Assembly: GCA_963854735.1 (NCBI GenBank)
Contig: OY978098.1
Span: 806,001-870,000, forward strand
DNA length: 64,000 bases
Direction of reading: 5' to 3'
Origin: Marvania coccoides
Lineage: Eukaryota; Chlorophyta; Trebouxiophyceae; Chlorellales; Chlorellaceae
Program-made: the position numbers and the translations under genes
The notes under the pieces: generated by a model
What the model saw: only the letters and a program-made list of their open reading frames with translations
What the model was told of the DNA's origin: nothing
The model's database searches: none
Shown here: piece after piece, positions 33,338 to 42,140 of the stretch
Layout of the letters: every line of letters starts with the position of its first letter
Position numbering within the stretch: the stretch's first letter is position 1

Positions 33338-33777
33338 ATGTGTTGCCAATCCGCCCAGCGAGGCGGCAGCTTTAGCCGACATGGACGCGCGCAGCGAACG
33401 CGAGCTGGCCCCCCGCCAGCTGGGCGCGGCGCAGCGGGAGAGTGTGCTAACTGCAACGGCGGCTTCTGGCACGACGTCATCATGGCGGAAGAAGTGCATC
33501 GGTAAGACAGTTTGGCCGTGTATAAAACTTGGTGGCAATCTGCATTAGCTAGAGGATTAATTTGTTGTGTCTTTAAATCTTATTTTTGTTGAGAAATAAG
33601 ACTGAGCTTAATTATCCTCGGTTCTTATTGGGCCATATGAATTCATTCATTTTTTTCTTCAGGTGGTGGTGCGGCACCCCGCCCTGGGAGTGCTGTGCCC
33701 CAGACAAGCTGCACCGGTCTTTCCCGCTTCTGGAGCAGCAGTGGGCCCTGGACTTGACGAGGGCGTCAGAGAAATGA
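33338..33777 (+). CDS. Small Cys/Trp-rich protein
   Basis: Predicted 92-aa protein from exons 33338..33501 and 33663..33777, joined in phase 2 by a GTAAGA...AG intron. The first half is Arg/Gly-rich. The second half has clustered cysteines and tryptophans: ECANCNGGFWHD, then WWCGTPPWECCAPDK. Two CxxC-like pairs suggest a small zinc site (inference). No family was recognised. The intron contains an R2 repeat copy in reverse orientation. The intact splice and shared frame across two exons are the main support. Confidence 0.45.
33604..33645 (-). repeat. Dispersed repeat family R2, copy 2 (intronic)
   Basis: Reverse-strand copy reading GAGCTTAATTATCCTC on the plus strand, then GGGCCATATGAA. It lies in the intron of the 92-aa gene. 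Confidence 0.6.
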
Positions 33778-34477
33778 GAGTGTGTGGCGGAACGAAGCAC
33801 ACTTGGTTCTGCGAATTTCTTTATGTATCTACATTATAGTGCCACAGACTGCGTATTCGTGCGTTACATGGCATCAACCGAGTTTCAGGTTTGCACACTC
33901 CCCTCTTGGGAGCGCATGAAATAATTTAGATTAGATTAGAGTATTACAGCGTACTCTCAGCTGAGAGCCTGGCTACTAAAATATTTATGGGAAAAGGTAA
34001 ACCCTTATGGCACTGTTTTCAGTCCATGAAATAATTTATAAGCAGCAGCAAAAAAACATGCTTTCTTTTTGCAACCTTGTCGACCCCTAATAGCGCTGCT
34101 TCTTTTTAGAATTTAAATTCATTAATGTTAATTTTAATTTAGTTTTCATTTAAACTAAGGCGCCGAAGAAGTAATACACAGGTAAGGCATAATCCCTTCT
34201 CCATGAGAGCAGCAGGGCCATTTGCCCCCAAAACTCTTAGTTTTTTTCTCCCTCTTCTCGTTTCTGCGGCGCTGTGCGCTGAATGCCACTCCCCTGGTTG
34301 CCCGCACTCCGCTGGCCCTGGCTGCCTTCTCCTGTTTGCTGTTGCCCTCCAACATATTCTGATCTATTTTTTTTAAACTTTTTTTGCATGTTTCCCCCCG
34401 CTCTCTAACAGCCCGCTAATCATGCTCAATTTAACCTTGTATTCTGTTATTGACTTGCAGGCGCCAGTTTGAACACC
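33778..34477. other. Gene-free leader of chimeric gene A
   Basis: This 700-bp interval holds the left inverted repeat (33861-33950) and, from 34004, the start of the duplicated module shared with gene B. A probable 5' UTR exon ends at CACAG|GTAAGG near 34180, with acceptor TTGACTTGCAG at 34460, just before the start codon. The second copy has the same signals. Confidence 0.5.
33861..33950 (+). repeat. Left inverted repeat, about 90 bp
   Basis: The sequence from GCGTTACATGGCATCAACCG to GATTAGAGTATTACAGC is present as an essentially exact reverse complement at 40238-40327. The two arms face each other across 6.3 kb. The inner end carries an ATTAG repeat, as in some retroelement tails. Confidence 0.93.
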
Positions 34478-35261
34478 ATGCCGAAGGTGAATGGCCGGCC
34501 AGTGTTTTGTTGCTGTGAAAACCTGCTATTTCTCCTCCCCCATGGCTGCGAGAGGAGCAGTTTCTATTCCATAACAAATAGCGTATGTAATCTCTTTGCT
34601 TGGGAGCTAACCCGTTCACGCATTCTTCTTGCAGGTTGCCCCGCCCAAGGGCTTTAAGACCAAGTCAATCCACAATTTCATGATAAAGAGCTCGGTATGG
34701 TCAGCAAGCCACGCACATGCCCATTCTCACTTCGTTCTTTGTTTGCTTCTCGCTCTGAGCCGTTGATGGCGTCCCTCGTTCAAAATATTTCACCAACCGC
34801 CTGCACCGCTCTCTCAGCCTCATCCCCTTTTGGTATTCCCTTCTTCCTCATCGCAGGCTGGAGCATCGTTAAACCAAGACCCGGCACCCAAGACCGAGGC
34901 AGCGGCCGCTGGGCCGTCGCAGCCGAAGCGGCAGGGGCCCGAGCCTGCCCCCGCCGCTCTCCCCGCTGCCAACCAAATCGAGGTGAGTTCTACTTGCTAG
35001 GTCCAGAAAGTTCACCCCTTGGCACATTCCACATTTTGTTTGAGAATAATTCTCTCTGCCTTTTTTATTTTCCTGGAGTGCTCTCAAAAAGAAAGCATTC
35101 AACGCTCGCTCTCTGGGGCCAGCCCTAAAATAAATTCGGTTGTTTGAATCGGTCTGCAGGACGCCGGCGCGGCAGTCGCTCTTCCCGCCCCTCCCCTCGC
35201 CCCCTCCACCACCGAGGACGAGATCGGCACCCTGCCCCTGTTGGTGGACGGCGACGACGAC
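34004..35261 (+). repeat. Duplicated 5' gene module, copy A
   Basis: Direct duplicate of 38024-39303, at high identity through upstream region, 5' UTR intron, four coding exon starts and the introns between. Similarity stops inside the exon encoding LPLLVDGDDD, immediately after GACGACGAC. Confidence 0.9.
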
Positions 35262-36967
35262 AAGCACCGCCACAAGGCCGAGGACCTCCTCAAGCTGTGC
35301 CTCATCGAGGTGAGTTGCATCGAATGGTGTGTTTATATTTTTTGCAACGCTCCGCTTCACCTCACACAACAAACCGATTTTGCGCCGTGCAGCGGGGACG
35401 TGAGGTCGGCATCACCCTGAAGACGGCCCCCGACGGCGCCATCGCAGACCTCATCTGTGAGTTTGCTTTTCATTTTTACACATTAGTCCGTTCAGCGCCC
35501 GTATATGTTTTTTTTTCTTCATATGTTTTAAATTAAAAACCTTGCTTCCAACGTGATCTTGTAGTGGAGCACCAGGAGGATGGGCGCCCCCTTCCCCGGT
35601 ACATGCGGCTGCAGCTCAAGACCTGCTCGGTTTTGAGCGCCAGCGGCAGCGGTGGCGTGGGGTTTAAAAAGGACCGGGTCCGCGGCGTCCACCTGCCATG
35701 GTCAGCGGTCTACCCCAAGACGCTGATGGTGTTCTACTCACCACTGCTGGACAACGCCATCGTGTGCCCCAGCACCGCGATGGAGGGCATCACCCCCTGT
35801 AAGTGGTCTGTACACCCCCCCGCGTGTTTTCACTTTCTCAAAGATCGTTTTATTTTTATGAACTAACATCGAATACGTCACTTTCTTCTCTTTTTATTTC
35901 GTAGCGCACTACGCCCCGGTCCACCAAACCAAGCTACACGTGGCAGGGTCTGCCTACAGGACCCTGGCCAACCATCACGCCTACCCCACCGGCGACGACC
36001 CCATCGGTGCCATCATCGAGGCCGTGCGGGACGCGCGCGACAACCCCCCCAGCGCCTTCTGCGACGACCTCGCAGAGGCTGTTGCGTCCCACTCAGAGGC
36101 AAACACCGCTGAGGGGCGCAACATGCTGGCGGTCCAGCGATACTTGGCGCCATACGGGGTCAGCGTGGAGGGGGCTCACTTCGCATGTGAGCTCTACGAC
36201 TCGCTGTTCACCTTTGAACGCGGCTCCTCTCCAGGTACGCATTTTGTTGCTATCGTCTCGCCCATGCCAGCAGAAATGTGTTGATGTTACTTGTTGCTGC
36301 TGTTGGTTGGAGAAACAAAATGTGTTTGGCCGTTAGTATGAATTTCCTGACTACTTTGTATCTGGGCATCATGACAAAAAGTTTCTAATTAATTCTTTTT
36401 TTCTTTCCTTCGTTTTTCCCCCTTGCTGCAGGTATTTCCCACCCCATCCAGGAGAAGGTGGCAGGCATGAAGCTCGACAATTCAAGATGTCGCCTCATGG
36501 TGATGCTGGTGGGGTCAGAGAACGGCGCCCCAAGGCCGTACATCTACGGCAGCGAGCGCGGGGCGGCGGCGGTGGTCGTCCACCTGGTGCACCACGTGAG
36601 CAAGCAGCACACTGGTGTCGCCTTGGTGATCCCCAGCCAAGTGCTGAAGGCGGCCAAGCTCATGCGGAGGACCCCGGATGACGATTCCGCATCCAGCGGG
36701 GCCGTTCACATCCGGTTCGCCCCCGCGGACGGCGCCAATGCCGACCTGCAGGGCATGGGAAACAACGCCCTTGACTTCGTGCTCCCCTTTGACCTCGCCA
36801 ACTTGGAGGAGAAGGAGCGCAGGTGGGTGATGTTGGAGCTGGAGCAGCGCATGGCTGGCCGCGGGGTCCGCATCCCGTGTGCCGAGTGGCTGTGCAAGTA
36901 CAAGCTGGCAGCCGCTGCCGCTGTCCCGGACAGCATCGTCGACTGGACCTTTTTGAAGCGCGGATGA
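34478..36967 (+). CDS. Chimeric gene A, shared N-terminus plus possible nuclease-like domain
   Basis: Protein of 502 aa from eight exons: 34478..34486, 34635..34694, 34857..34982, 35160..35309, 35393..35456, 35565..35798, 35905..36234 and 36432..36967. Residues 1-103 form a disordered, Pro/Ala-rich segment with PSQPKRQ and EDEIGTLPLLVDGDDD, shared with gene B. The unique part starts KHRHKAEDLLKLCLIERGRE. ERG, then IADLI, then RLQLKTCS resembles the E...D...(E/Q)xK pattern of PD-(D/E)xK nucleases. This is weak evidence and needs a structure search. The C-terminal half (VYPKTLMVFYSPLLDNAIV, LMVMLVGSENGAPRPYIYG) is unrecognised. All introns are GT-AG and all phases agree, so it looks like an active gene. 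It sits between inverted repeats. Confidence 0.75.
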
Positions 36968-38511
36968 GAATGTGGTCTTTTCCTAAAATGAGTTTTCCCC
37001 TTTTGGCTTGGGCAGCTTAATTCTCCCCCCCCCCCCCCCTCCTGGCCCCTTTTTTTACAAGACCCATTACACTTGTTTGTTTACTTTCCTCGTCTGCACC
37101 ACCTCGCACCACCTTGCACCTCTCATTCTCATTTCATGTCGGCGGAGCATACTTTCTTTCGTTACTTTTACAAATAGTTTGATTTTGCACCTCTCAATTC
37201 GTACCAGTAAAAGTAAAAGTATTTTATCAAATAGCAATCTTGTAACTCGCACAAACTAGCAGAGAACCTAGCCTCTAGCCCCTTCCAGCAGCATCTACAG
37301 ATATTCAGGGAACTCTATCTCGTGCGCTCAGCAGCATGCACGCCTTTATATTTCTGGGGGAAACGGAGGCGGAGAGGGCCTTCTGCCACGCACCAAAGGC
37401 GCAAGATAAAAACCGTTTGCAAATGACAATTGCAGTCATTTCAGCTAAAATTCAGATTTCACGCACCTTTAAAAAAAAGTTAGTTTTTTGCACCCTCAAA
37501 TATAAAAAGCTGGGGCTTCACAGGAACTCAAGAGGAGAAAAATGGTCGTCCTCCAGCGCGCCATCACCCCTCTCTCCCCCCCCCGCAGCCCTGGAAGCCT
37601 GCTGGCTGGGCAGTGGCGGCGGTTGACGTCAAAAGCCAGCATGCTGCCACAGCAAGAGGGCCTGCATAGCCTCCAATCCAGCCAACTCTTCCCGCGTCCT
37701 CCCGCAATTTAATTTCGTCAAAGCAGCCCAAAACCACCTCCGGACAGGAAACTCGGGCTCAAAATATGCTGTCCGGTACACGCTTTCTTTTTTACAAACG
37801 TTCTTTCCAGCACTTGCAGTACCATACTGCGCACTGGCGGGCGGCCGGAGCCCGCCCTTCTTTTTGTTTTGTGGGAAGAAAGTACTATAGAGCTGCTGCC
37901 TCCATTTTCTGCAGTAGTGAAGGTGGCTGCTGTGAAAAGCAGTACAACGCCGCGTCGGCGCATTTCTTTCTTCCAGTAAGAGTGAAAAGAAAGGTGGGCA
38001 GAGCGCTCCTTGGCTGTCATTTCACTTATGGCACTGTTTTCAGCCCATGAAATAATTTATCAGCAGCAGCAAAAAAACATGCTTTCTTATGAAAAAATTT
38101 CTTTTGCAACCTTGTCGACCCCTAATAGCGCTACTTCTTTTTAGAATTTAAATTCATTAATGTTAATTTTAATTTAGTTTTCATTTAAACTAAGGCGCCG
38201 AAGAAGTAATACACAGGTAAGGCATAATCCCTTCTCCATGAGAGCAGCAGGGCCTTTTGCCCCCAAAACTCTTAGTTTTTTTCTCCCTCTTCTCGTTTCT
38301 GCGGCGCTGTGCGCTGAATGCCACTCCCCTGGTTGCCCGCACTCCGCTGGCCCTGGCTGCCTTCTCCTGTTTGCTGTTGCCCTCCAAAATATGCTGATCT
38401 AATATTTTTTTTGCATGGTTTCTGCTCTCCAAGTCCGCTGCTGCTGCTTTAACTAACCTTGTATTCCATTATTGACCTGCAGGCACCAGTTTAAATCCAG
38501 TTTGAGACATC
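36968..38511. other. Spacer between chimeric genes A and B
   Basis: This holds the 3' end of gene A, about 1 kb of T/C-rich sequence without a convincing gene, and from 38024 the second copy of the duplicated leader, including its 5' UTR exon donor (CACAG|GTAAGG). ORFs at 37336-37626 and 37718-38020 lack family or composition support. Confidence 0.4.
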
Positions 38512-39303
38512 ATGCCGAAGGTGAATGGCCAGTGTTTTGTTGTGAACACCTGCTCCTCTTTCTCCCCCCCCCCCCCCATGGCTGTGAGATGGCAGATTCT
38601 ATTCCATCAAAAAACACCCTCTGTAATCTCTTTGCTTGGGAGCTAACTCGTTCACGCATCGCAAACCTTCTTGCAGGTTTTCCCGCCCAAGGGCTTCAAG
38701 ACCAAGGCAATCAACGTGTTCATGGCCAATAACTCGGTATGTTCAGCTAGCCACAAATGTGCCCCCTCTCACCTCGTTTTTTTGTTTGCTTCTCGCTCTG
38801 AGCCGTTAATGGTACCCCCATTTAAAAAGTTTCGCCAACCGCCTCCACAACTCAGCCTCACCCCCCTTTTTGTGTTTCCCCCTTCTTCCTCATCGCAGGC
38901 TGGAGCATCGTTAAACCAAGACCCGGCACCCCAGACCGAGGCAACTGCCGCTGGGCCGTCGCAGCCGAAGCGTCAGAGGCCCGAGCCTGCCCCCGCCGCT
39001 CTCCCCGCTGCCCCCCAAATCGAGGTGAGTTCTACTTGCTAGGCCCAGAAAGTTCACCCCTTGGCACATTCCACATTTTGTTTGAGAATAATTCTCTCTG
39101 CCTTTTTTATTTTCCTAGAGTGCTCTCAAAAAGAAAGCATTCAACGCTCGCTCTCCGGGGTCAGCCCTAAAATAAATTCGGTTGTTTGAATCGGTCTGCA
39201 GGACGCCGGCGCGGCAGTCGCTCTTCCCGCCCCTCCCCTCGCCCCCTCCACCACCGAGGACGAGATCGGCACCCTGCCCCTGTTGGTGGACGGCGACGAC
39301 GAC
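38024..39303 (+). repeat. Duplicated 5' gene module, copy B
   Basis: Second copy of the 34004-35261 module. Introns match almost as well as exons, so this is a recent genomic duplication rather than an mRNA-derived copy. Confidence 0.9.
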
Positions 39304-40148
39304 GAGCCCATGACCGATGCCGAGGTAAGGGCACAGCTTTGAACGCAAGGCTGCGCTGCTGTCGCGGCTCCTTGATGTGGAGAGCATCTTGTTGACCACC
39401 CACACCCGATCAAAATCCTTCTGCTTTTTATTATGTTTGATACACCCTCCCCCAAATATGAAAAACCCTCCTCCATTTTTAACAAATACTCAAACGCATG
39501 CCCCCCTTTTCTCTCCTTTTCTCACCCGCCCACGCCTCCCCCTTAATATTTGTGCAGGTCATGGAAGTACTGGGCCCAATGACGAAGGAATTCGCCGACA
39601 TATTCACCCCCGAGTCGCTGGCCATCGCCGAGAGGCAGGCCGCCGCCGTGCACGCGCACGAGACGGTCGATCTCCCCCAGCGCTTCAAGGATCACTGCGC
39701 GACGGCCCTGGCCAACGCCGGGGGCAAGGTGGTCGACCTGGGCGAAGCCCTGCGGAGGAGGGACGAGTGCGGCGCGTGCCGTGTTTGCGTGGGGAAACTA
39801 AGCGGCAGGTACTCGAATAGCCGGTGCCTTCGGCTGAAAGCACATTTCCCTCTGAGGAGGAACACCGTCGCCGTCACCATGCCTCCCATCCCCACCTGGC
39901 TGCCTCAGGACGTGGCTGCGCTGGAGATGGCGCTGGCTGGGCCGCGGGGGGACCACTCGCGGCTGGAGTACGACAGGGGGGTTTTGGCGGCGCTGCTAGA
40001 CGACTGCAAGCGCCGCTGCGGCTGGTATGAAATGCCCAACCACAAAGCAGTGGCAGATTACTTCCAAGCCCGTGTGGTGGCGGCAGGGTGCGGGGGCGGG
40101 CATGATTACACGAGACGGATCCAAACGAAACTGGGACGGAAGCTATGA
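38512..40148 (+). CDS. Chimeric gene B, shared N-terminus plus Cys-rich domain
   Basis: Protein of 302 aa from exons 38512..38520, 38677..38736, 38899..39024, 39202..39324 and 39558..40148. Residues 1-99 match gene A with few changes (MPKVFPPKGFKTKAI versus MPKVAPPKGFKTKSI). After DGDDD the sequence is unrelated: VMEVLGPMTKEFADIFTPES, then ECGACRVCVGKL ... RCLRLK, then a helical, basic C-terminus. The CGACRVC...RC spacing resembles half of a CXXC-type zinc finger, a DNA-binding fold (suggestive only). TMPPIPTWLPQDVAALEMAL follows. The frame is intact and introns are GT-AG. The right inverted repeat begins 90 bp after the stop. Confidence 0.75.
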
Positions 40149-40237
40149 ATAAGAAGCGCGATTGAGCTGTGCCAGGAGGCTCAGCCCTCTTGAAACTTGT
40201 CTATTTCATGTCTGCCTTTTGCATTCAATGCATACAG

Positions 40238-40327
40238 CGGCTGTAATACTCTAATCTAATCTAAATTATTTCATGCGCTCCCAAGAGGGGAGTGTGCAAA
40301 CCTGAAACTCGGTTGATGCCATGTAAC
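40238..40327 (-). repeat. Right inverted repeat, about 90 bp
   Basis: Reverse complement of 33861-33950. No clear target-site duplication is visible next to either arm. Confidence 0.93.
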
Positions 40328-40420
40328 GCTGCCCAGGGGGGAGTGCCCTTGGGAGATCGTGTAAAGGCGGGCATATGAAAAAAGGCGGCGGGGTGGTCGT
40401 GGGAATTCTCAAAAACGCTC

Positions 40421-40535
40421 CCTAAGAATTTCTTAGGAAAAACCTTACTGTCACAGGTTGCGGGGAACTTGTTGCATTCCACTAAGAAATTATTTCTTAG
40501 GAAACAGAGTTTCCTAAGGTAACTTTCTTAGGAAA
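40421..40535. repeat. Cluster of CCTAAGAAA palindromes
   Basis: The 9-mer CCTAAGAAA or its complement occurs about six times in 115 bp in alternating orientation. Perfect stems form at 40421-40437, 40482-40500 and 40497-40517. Confidence 0.85.
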
Positions 40536-40604
40536 ACGGCGTTGAGGCGGCGGTAGTGGACCCTGCTTTAAACAAAGTAATCATCCAACTTCCTACCTGG
40601 AAAA

Positions 40605-40691
40605 TCGTGCTTCATTCTGAGCGCAGGTTCGAGTCCTGTCACCTGTACAAAAGTGCAGGTGTGGCCGAGCGGTTAAGGCGGCACGTTCAGG
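40605..40691 (+). tRNA. Circularly permuted tRNA-Leu(CAG)
   Basis: The 3' half (40605-40647) lies upstream of the 5' half (40655-40691), with a 7-nt linker CAAAAGT. The 5' half reads GCAGGTG, then the D-arm GCC-GAGCGGTTAA-GGC, then stem GCACG and TTCAGG. The 3' half reads T, stem CGTGC, a class II variable arm with a TCA/TGA stem, T-arm GCAGG-TTCGAGT-CCTGT, then CACCTGT and discriminator A. All four stems pair once the halves are rejoined (one G-U at 1-72, one G-U in the T-stem). Anticodon CAG and A73 fit leucine. Upstream ACCTG can pair with CAGGT to form the splicing helix. The B box thus precedes the A box, and TTTTTT at 40700-40705 can terminate Pol III. Confidence 0.9.
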
Positions 40692-40699
40692 TCATTATA

Positions 40700-40705
40700 T
40701 TTTTT
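40700..40705 (+). terminator. Pol III T-run after permuted tRNA
   Basis: Six T residues begin 9 bases after the end of the 5' half. A longer T-run follows near 40718-40727. Confidence 0.6.
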
Positions 40706-40727
40706 GCTACTTTTAACTTTTTTTTTT

Positions 40728-40798
40728 AAAGTTCAAGTCCTGTCACCTGTACAATTTAAGCGCAGGTGTGGCCGAGCGGTTAAGGCGGCACGTTCAGG
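40728..40798 (+). pseudogene. Decayed tandem copy of the permuted tRNA-Leu
   Basis: A truncated 3' half (AAAGTTCAAGTCCTGT then CACCTGTA, ending 40751) is followed by a 10-nt linker and an unchanged 5' half (40762-40798). The anticodon 3' stem and variable arm are missing and the T-stem no longer pairs, so this copy cannot make a tRNA alone. The downstream TTTTTGCTACTTTTAAA is also duplicated. Confidence 0.8.
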
Positions 40799-41054
40799 TC
40801 AACTTTTTGCTACTTTTAAACTTCAGCGCCTGCCCCCCTTGACCTTCTCCTCGCTCCAACATGTTGTTCAACATACGTTTGCTCGTTTGCCAATCGTCAG
40901 GCAGCAGATGGGCTGCATTTTTCGGTCGTGATGTTGGAATCTAAAATCCAATCGCAAGATTTCGAGCAAAACGCGAATTTGTATGCGCACGATGAACTTG
41001 TTCGGCACATTTCCAGAGGTTGTGGCTTGTTTTCCGCCTTAGATCCCATCCAAA

Positions 41055-42062
41055 ATGCGAGACGCGCTGATGTCAAAGCAGGTAGAAAGTCACTTTCAAA
41101 GTGTACTTCTGCTCGATGTCCAACTTTTTTTTCTGTTTTTGAAAAGTAGGCAAAACTACAAACGTTTGGCTGCCACTACCAGTAAAACACTGAATAGAAT
41201 TTTCTCAGATGACACCACCCTGGCCACCACCCACTCCACCGGTCTAGACAGGCACTCCCTCATGCTTACAAACACCTCAATCCCGCAACGCTTAAAAAGC
41301 TTGACCTGCAAAATCCGACTCAATCGCTTATTTACACGCGCTCGATTGCACATATTAAAACCGCTAACAGTGGCCGCTTCATGCCCTCTTTGCACCCACG
41401 GAAATGAAACCCAGGGACATGTACTAGGCGGATGCCAACACACAATTATTCATGGCATGGTCTGCAAAAGACACGGCAAAGCAGTTGCAATCATTGCAAA
41501 AGCCATACAAAAAGGCCCCAATGGTAACTTCCAACTATTTATGGATGCTGAAACAGTAGAACACTCCCTACCAGCCCTCCCACAATGGTTCCCCTCTGCC
41601 CCCACGGAAGTCCGGACAAAGCCTGACATCATATTCTTCCCGGCAATCCCTTCCGAATTCCTGTGCACAGAAACTGATCAACTCGCCCAAGATAAAAAAG
41701 TGGTATGGTTCATAGAAGTTGGATTCACAGGGGATGGATATATATACGACAAAATGACAACAAAATCTCAACAGCACGCCCCATATGCAGCATGGTTGCA
41801 TACCCAAGGATACAGACAGTTCGCACTTACACAATCCTCATTACCTACTCTGGCTGCATCACACACCCTGACGACAAAGCTGCTTACAGACTGTGGCCTC
41901 AACCACACAGAAATTTCATCCACAGTACGTAAAATCCACAGCCTCACAGCCAACTACAATAGCAGCTTAATATCCACTCGAAGACACCTGACCTCTCGCC
42001 TCCCTCATGCCCCCCTACTTCCACCTCCACCCCCACCTGCCCCAGCATCAGGGATCGGCTAA
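41055..42062 (+). pseudogene. C-terminal part of non-LTR retrotransposon ORF (RLE endonuclease)
   Basis: Open frame of 335 codons matching the end of an R2-type element: a zinc knuckle CPLCTHGNETQGHVLGGC, then KPDIIFF and WFIEVGFTGD, which fit the PD...E layout of the restriction-like endonuclease. DKMTTKSQQHAPYAAWL follows, as in the family. No reverse-transcriptase domain is present upstream, so this copy is 5'-truncated, as is common for such elements. Base composition is more AT-rich than in nearby host genes. The assigned start (ATG 41055) is arbitrary. Confidence 0.75.
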
Positions 42063-42140
42063 AACTTCACCCCCCCTTTCTATAGGGGCAATTTGTTGCC
42101 CCTTGAGTCATCCCCCTTGGGGTCTTTGTTTTGTTTTTTT
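41055..42140 (+). mobile_element. 5'-truncated non-LTR retrotransposon copy
   Basis: This includes the RLE-containing ORF and a 3' tail with a perfect hairpin (GGGGCAA-TTTG-TTGCCCC at 42085-42102), then a T/G-rich end near 42120-42140. The left edge was not defined, and sequence back to about 40820 may also belong to it. The end position is approximate. Confidence 0.6.

Larger units (their letters stand above)
40149..40604. other. Spacer with inverted repeat and palindromic cluster
   Basis: This holds the right inverted repeat (40238-40327) and the CCTAAGAAA palindrome cluster (40421-40535). Just before the tRNA, CCTACCTGGAAAAT includes ACCTG, which can pair with the anticodon region. Confidence 0.5.

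Noticed and set aside
34155..34355. Antisense ORF conserved in both module copies (also 38190-38432)
   Set aside because: It is conserved only because the whole region is duplicated. The start and length differ between copies.
40655..40751. Ordinary tRNA-Leu with an intron running from the first 5' half to the second 3' fragment
   Set aside because: The downstream fragment lacks the 3' anticodon stem and the variable arm and its T-stem does not pair. The upstream 3' half supplies all of these, so only the permuted order gives a tRNA.
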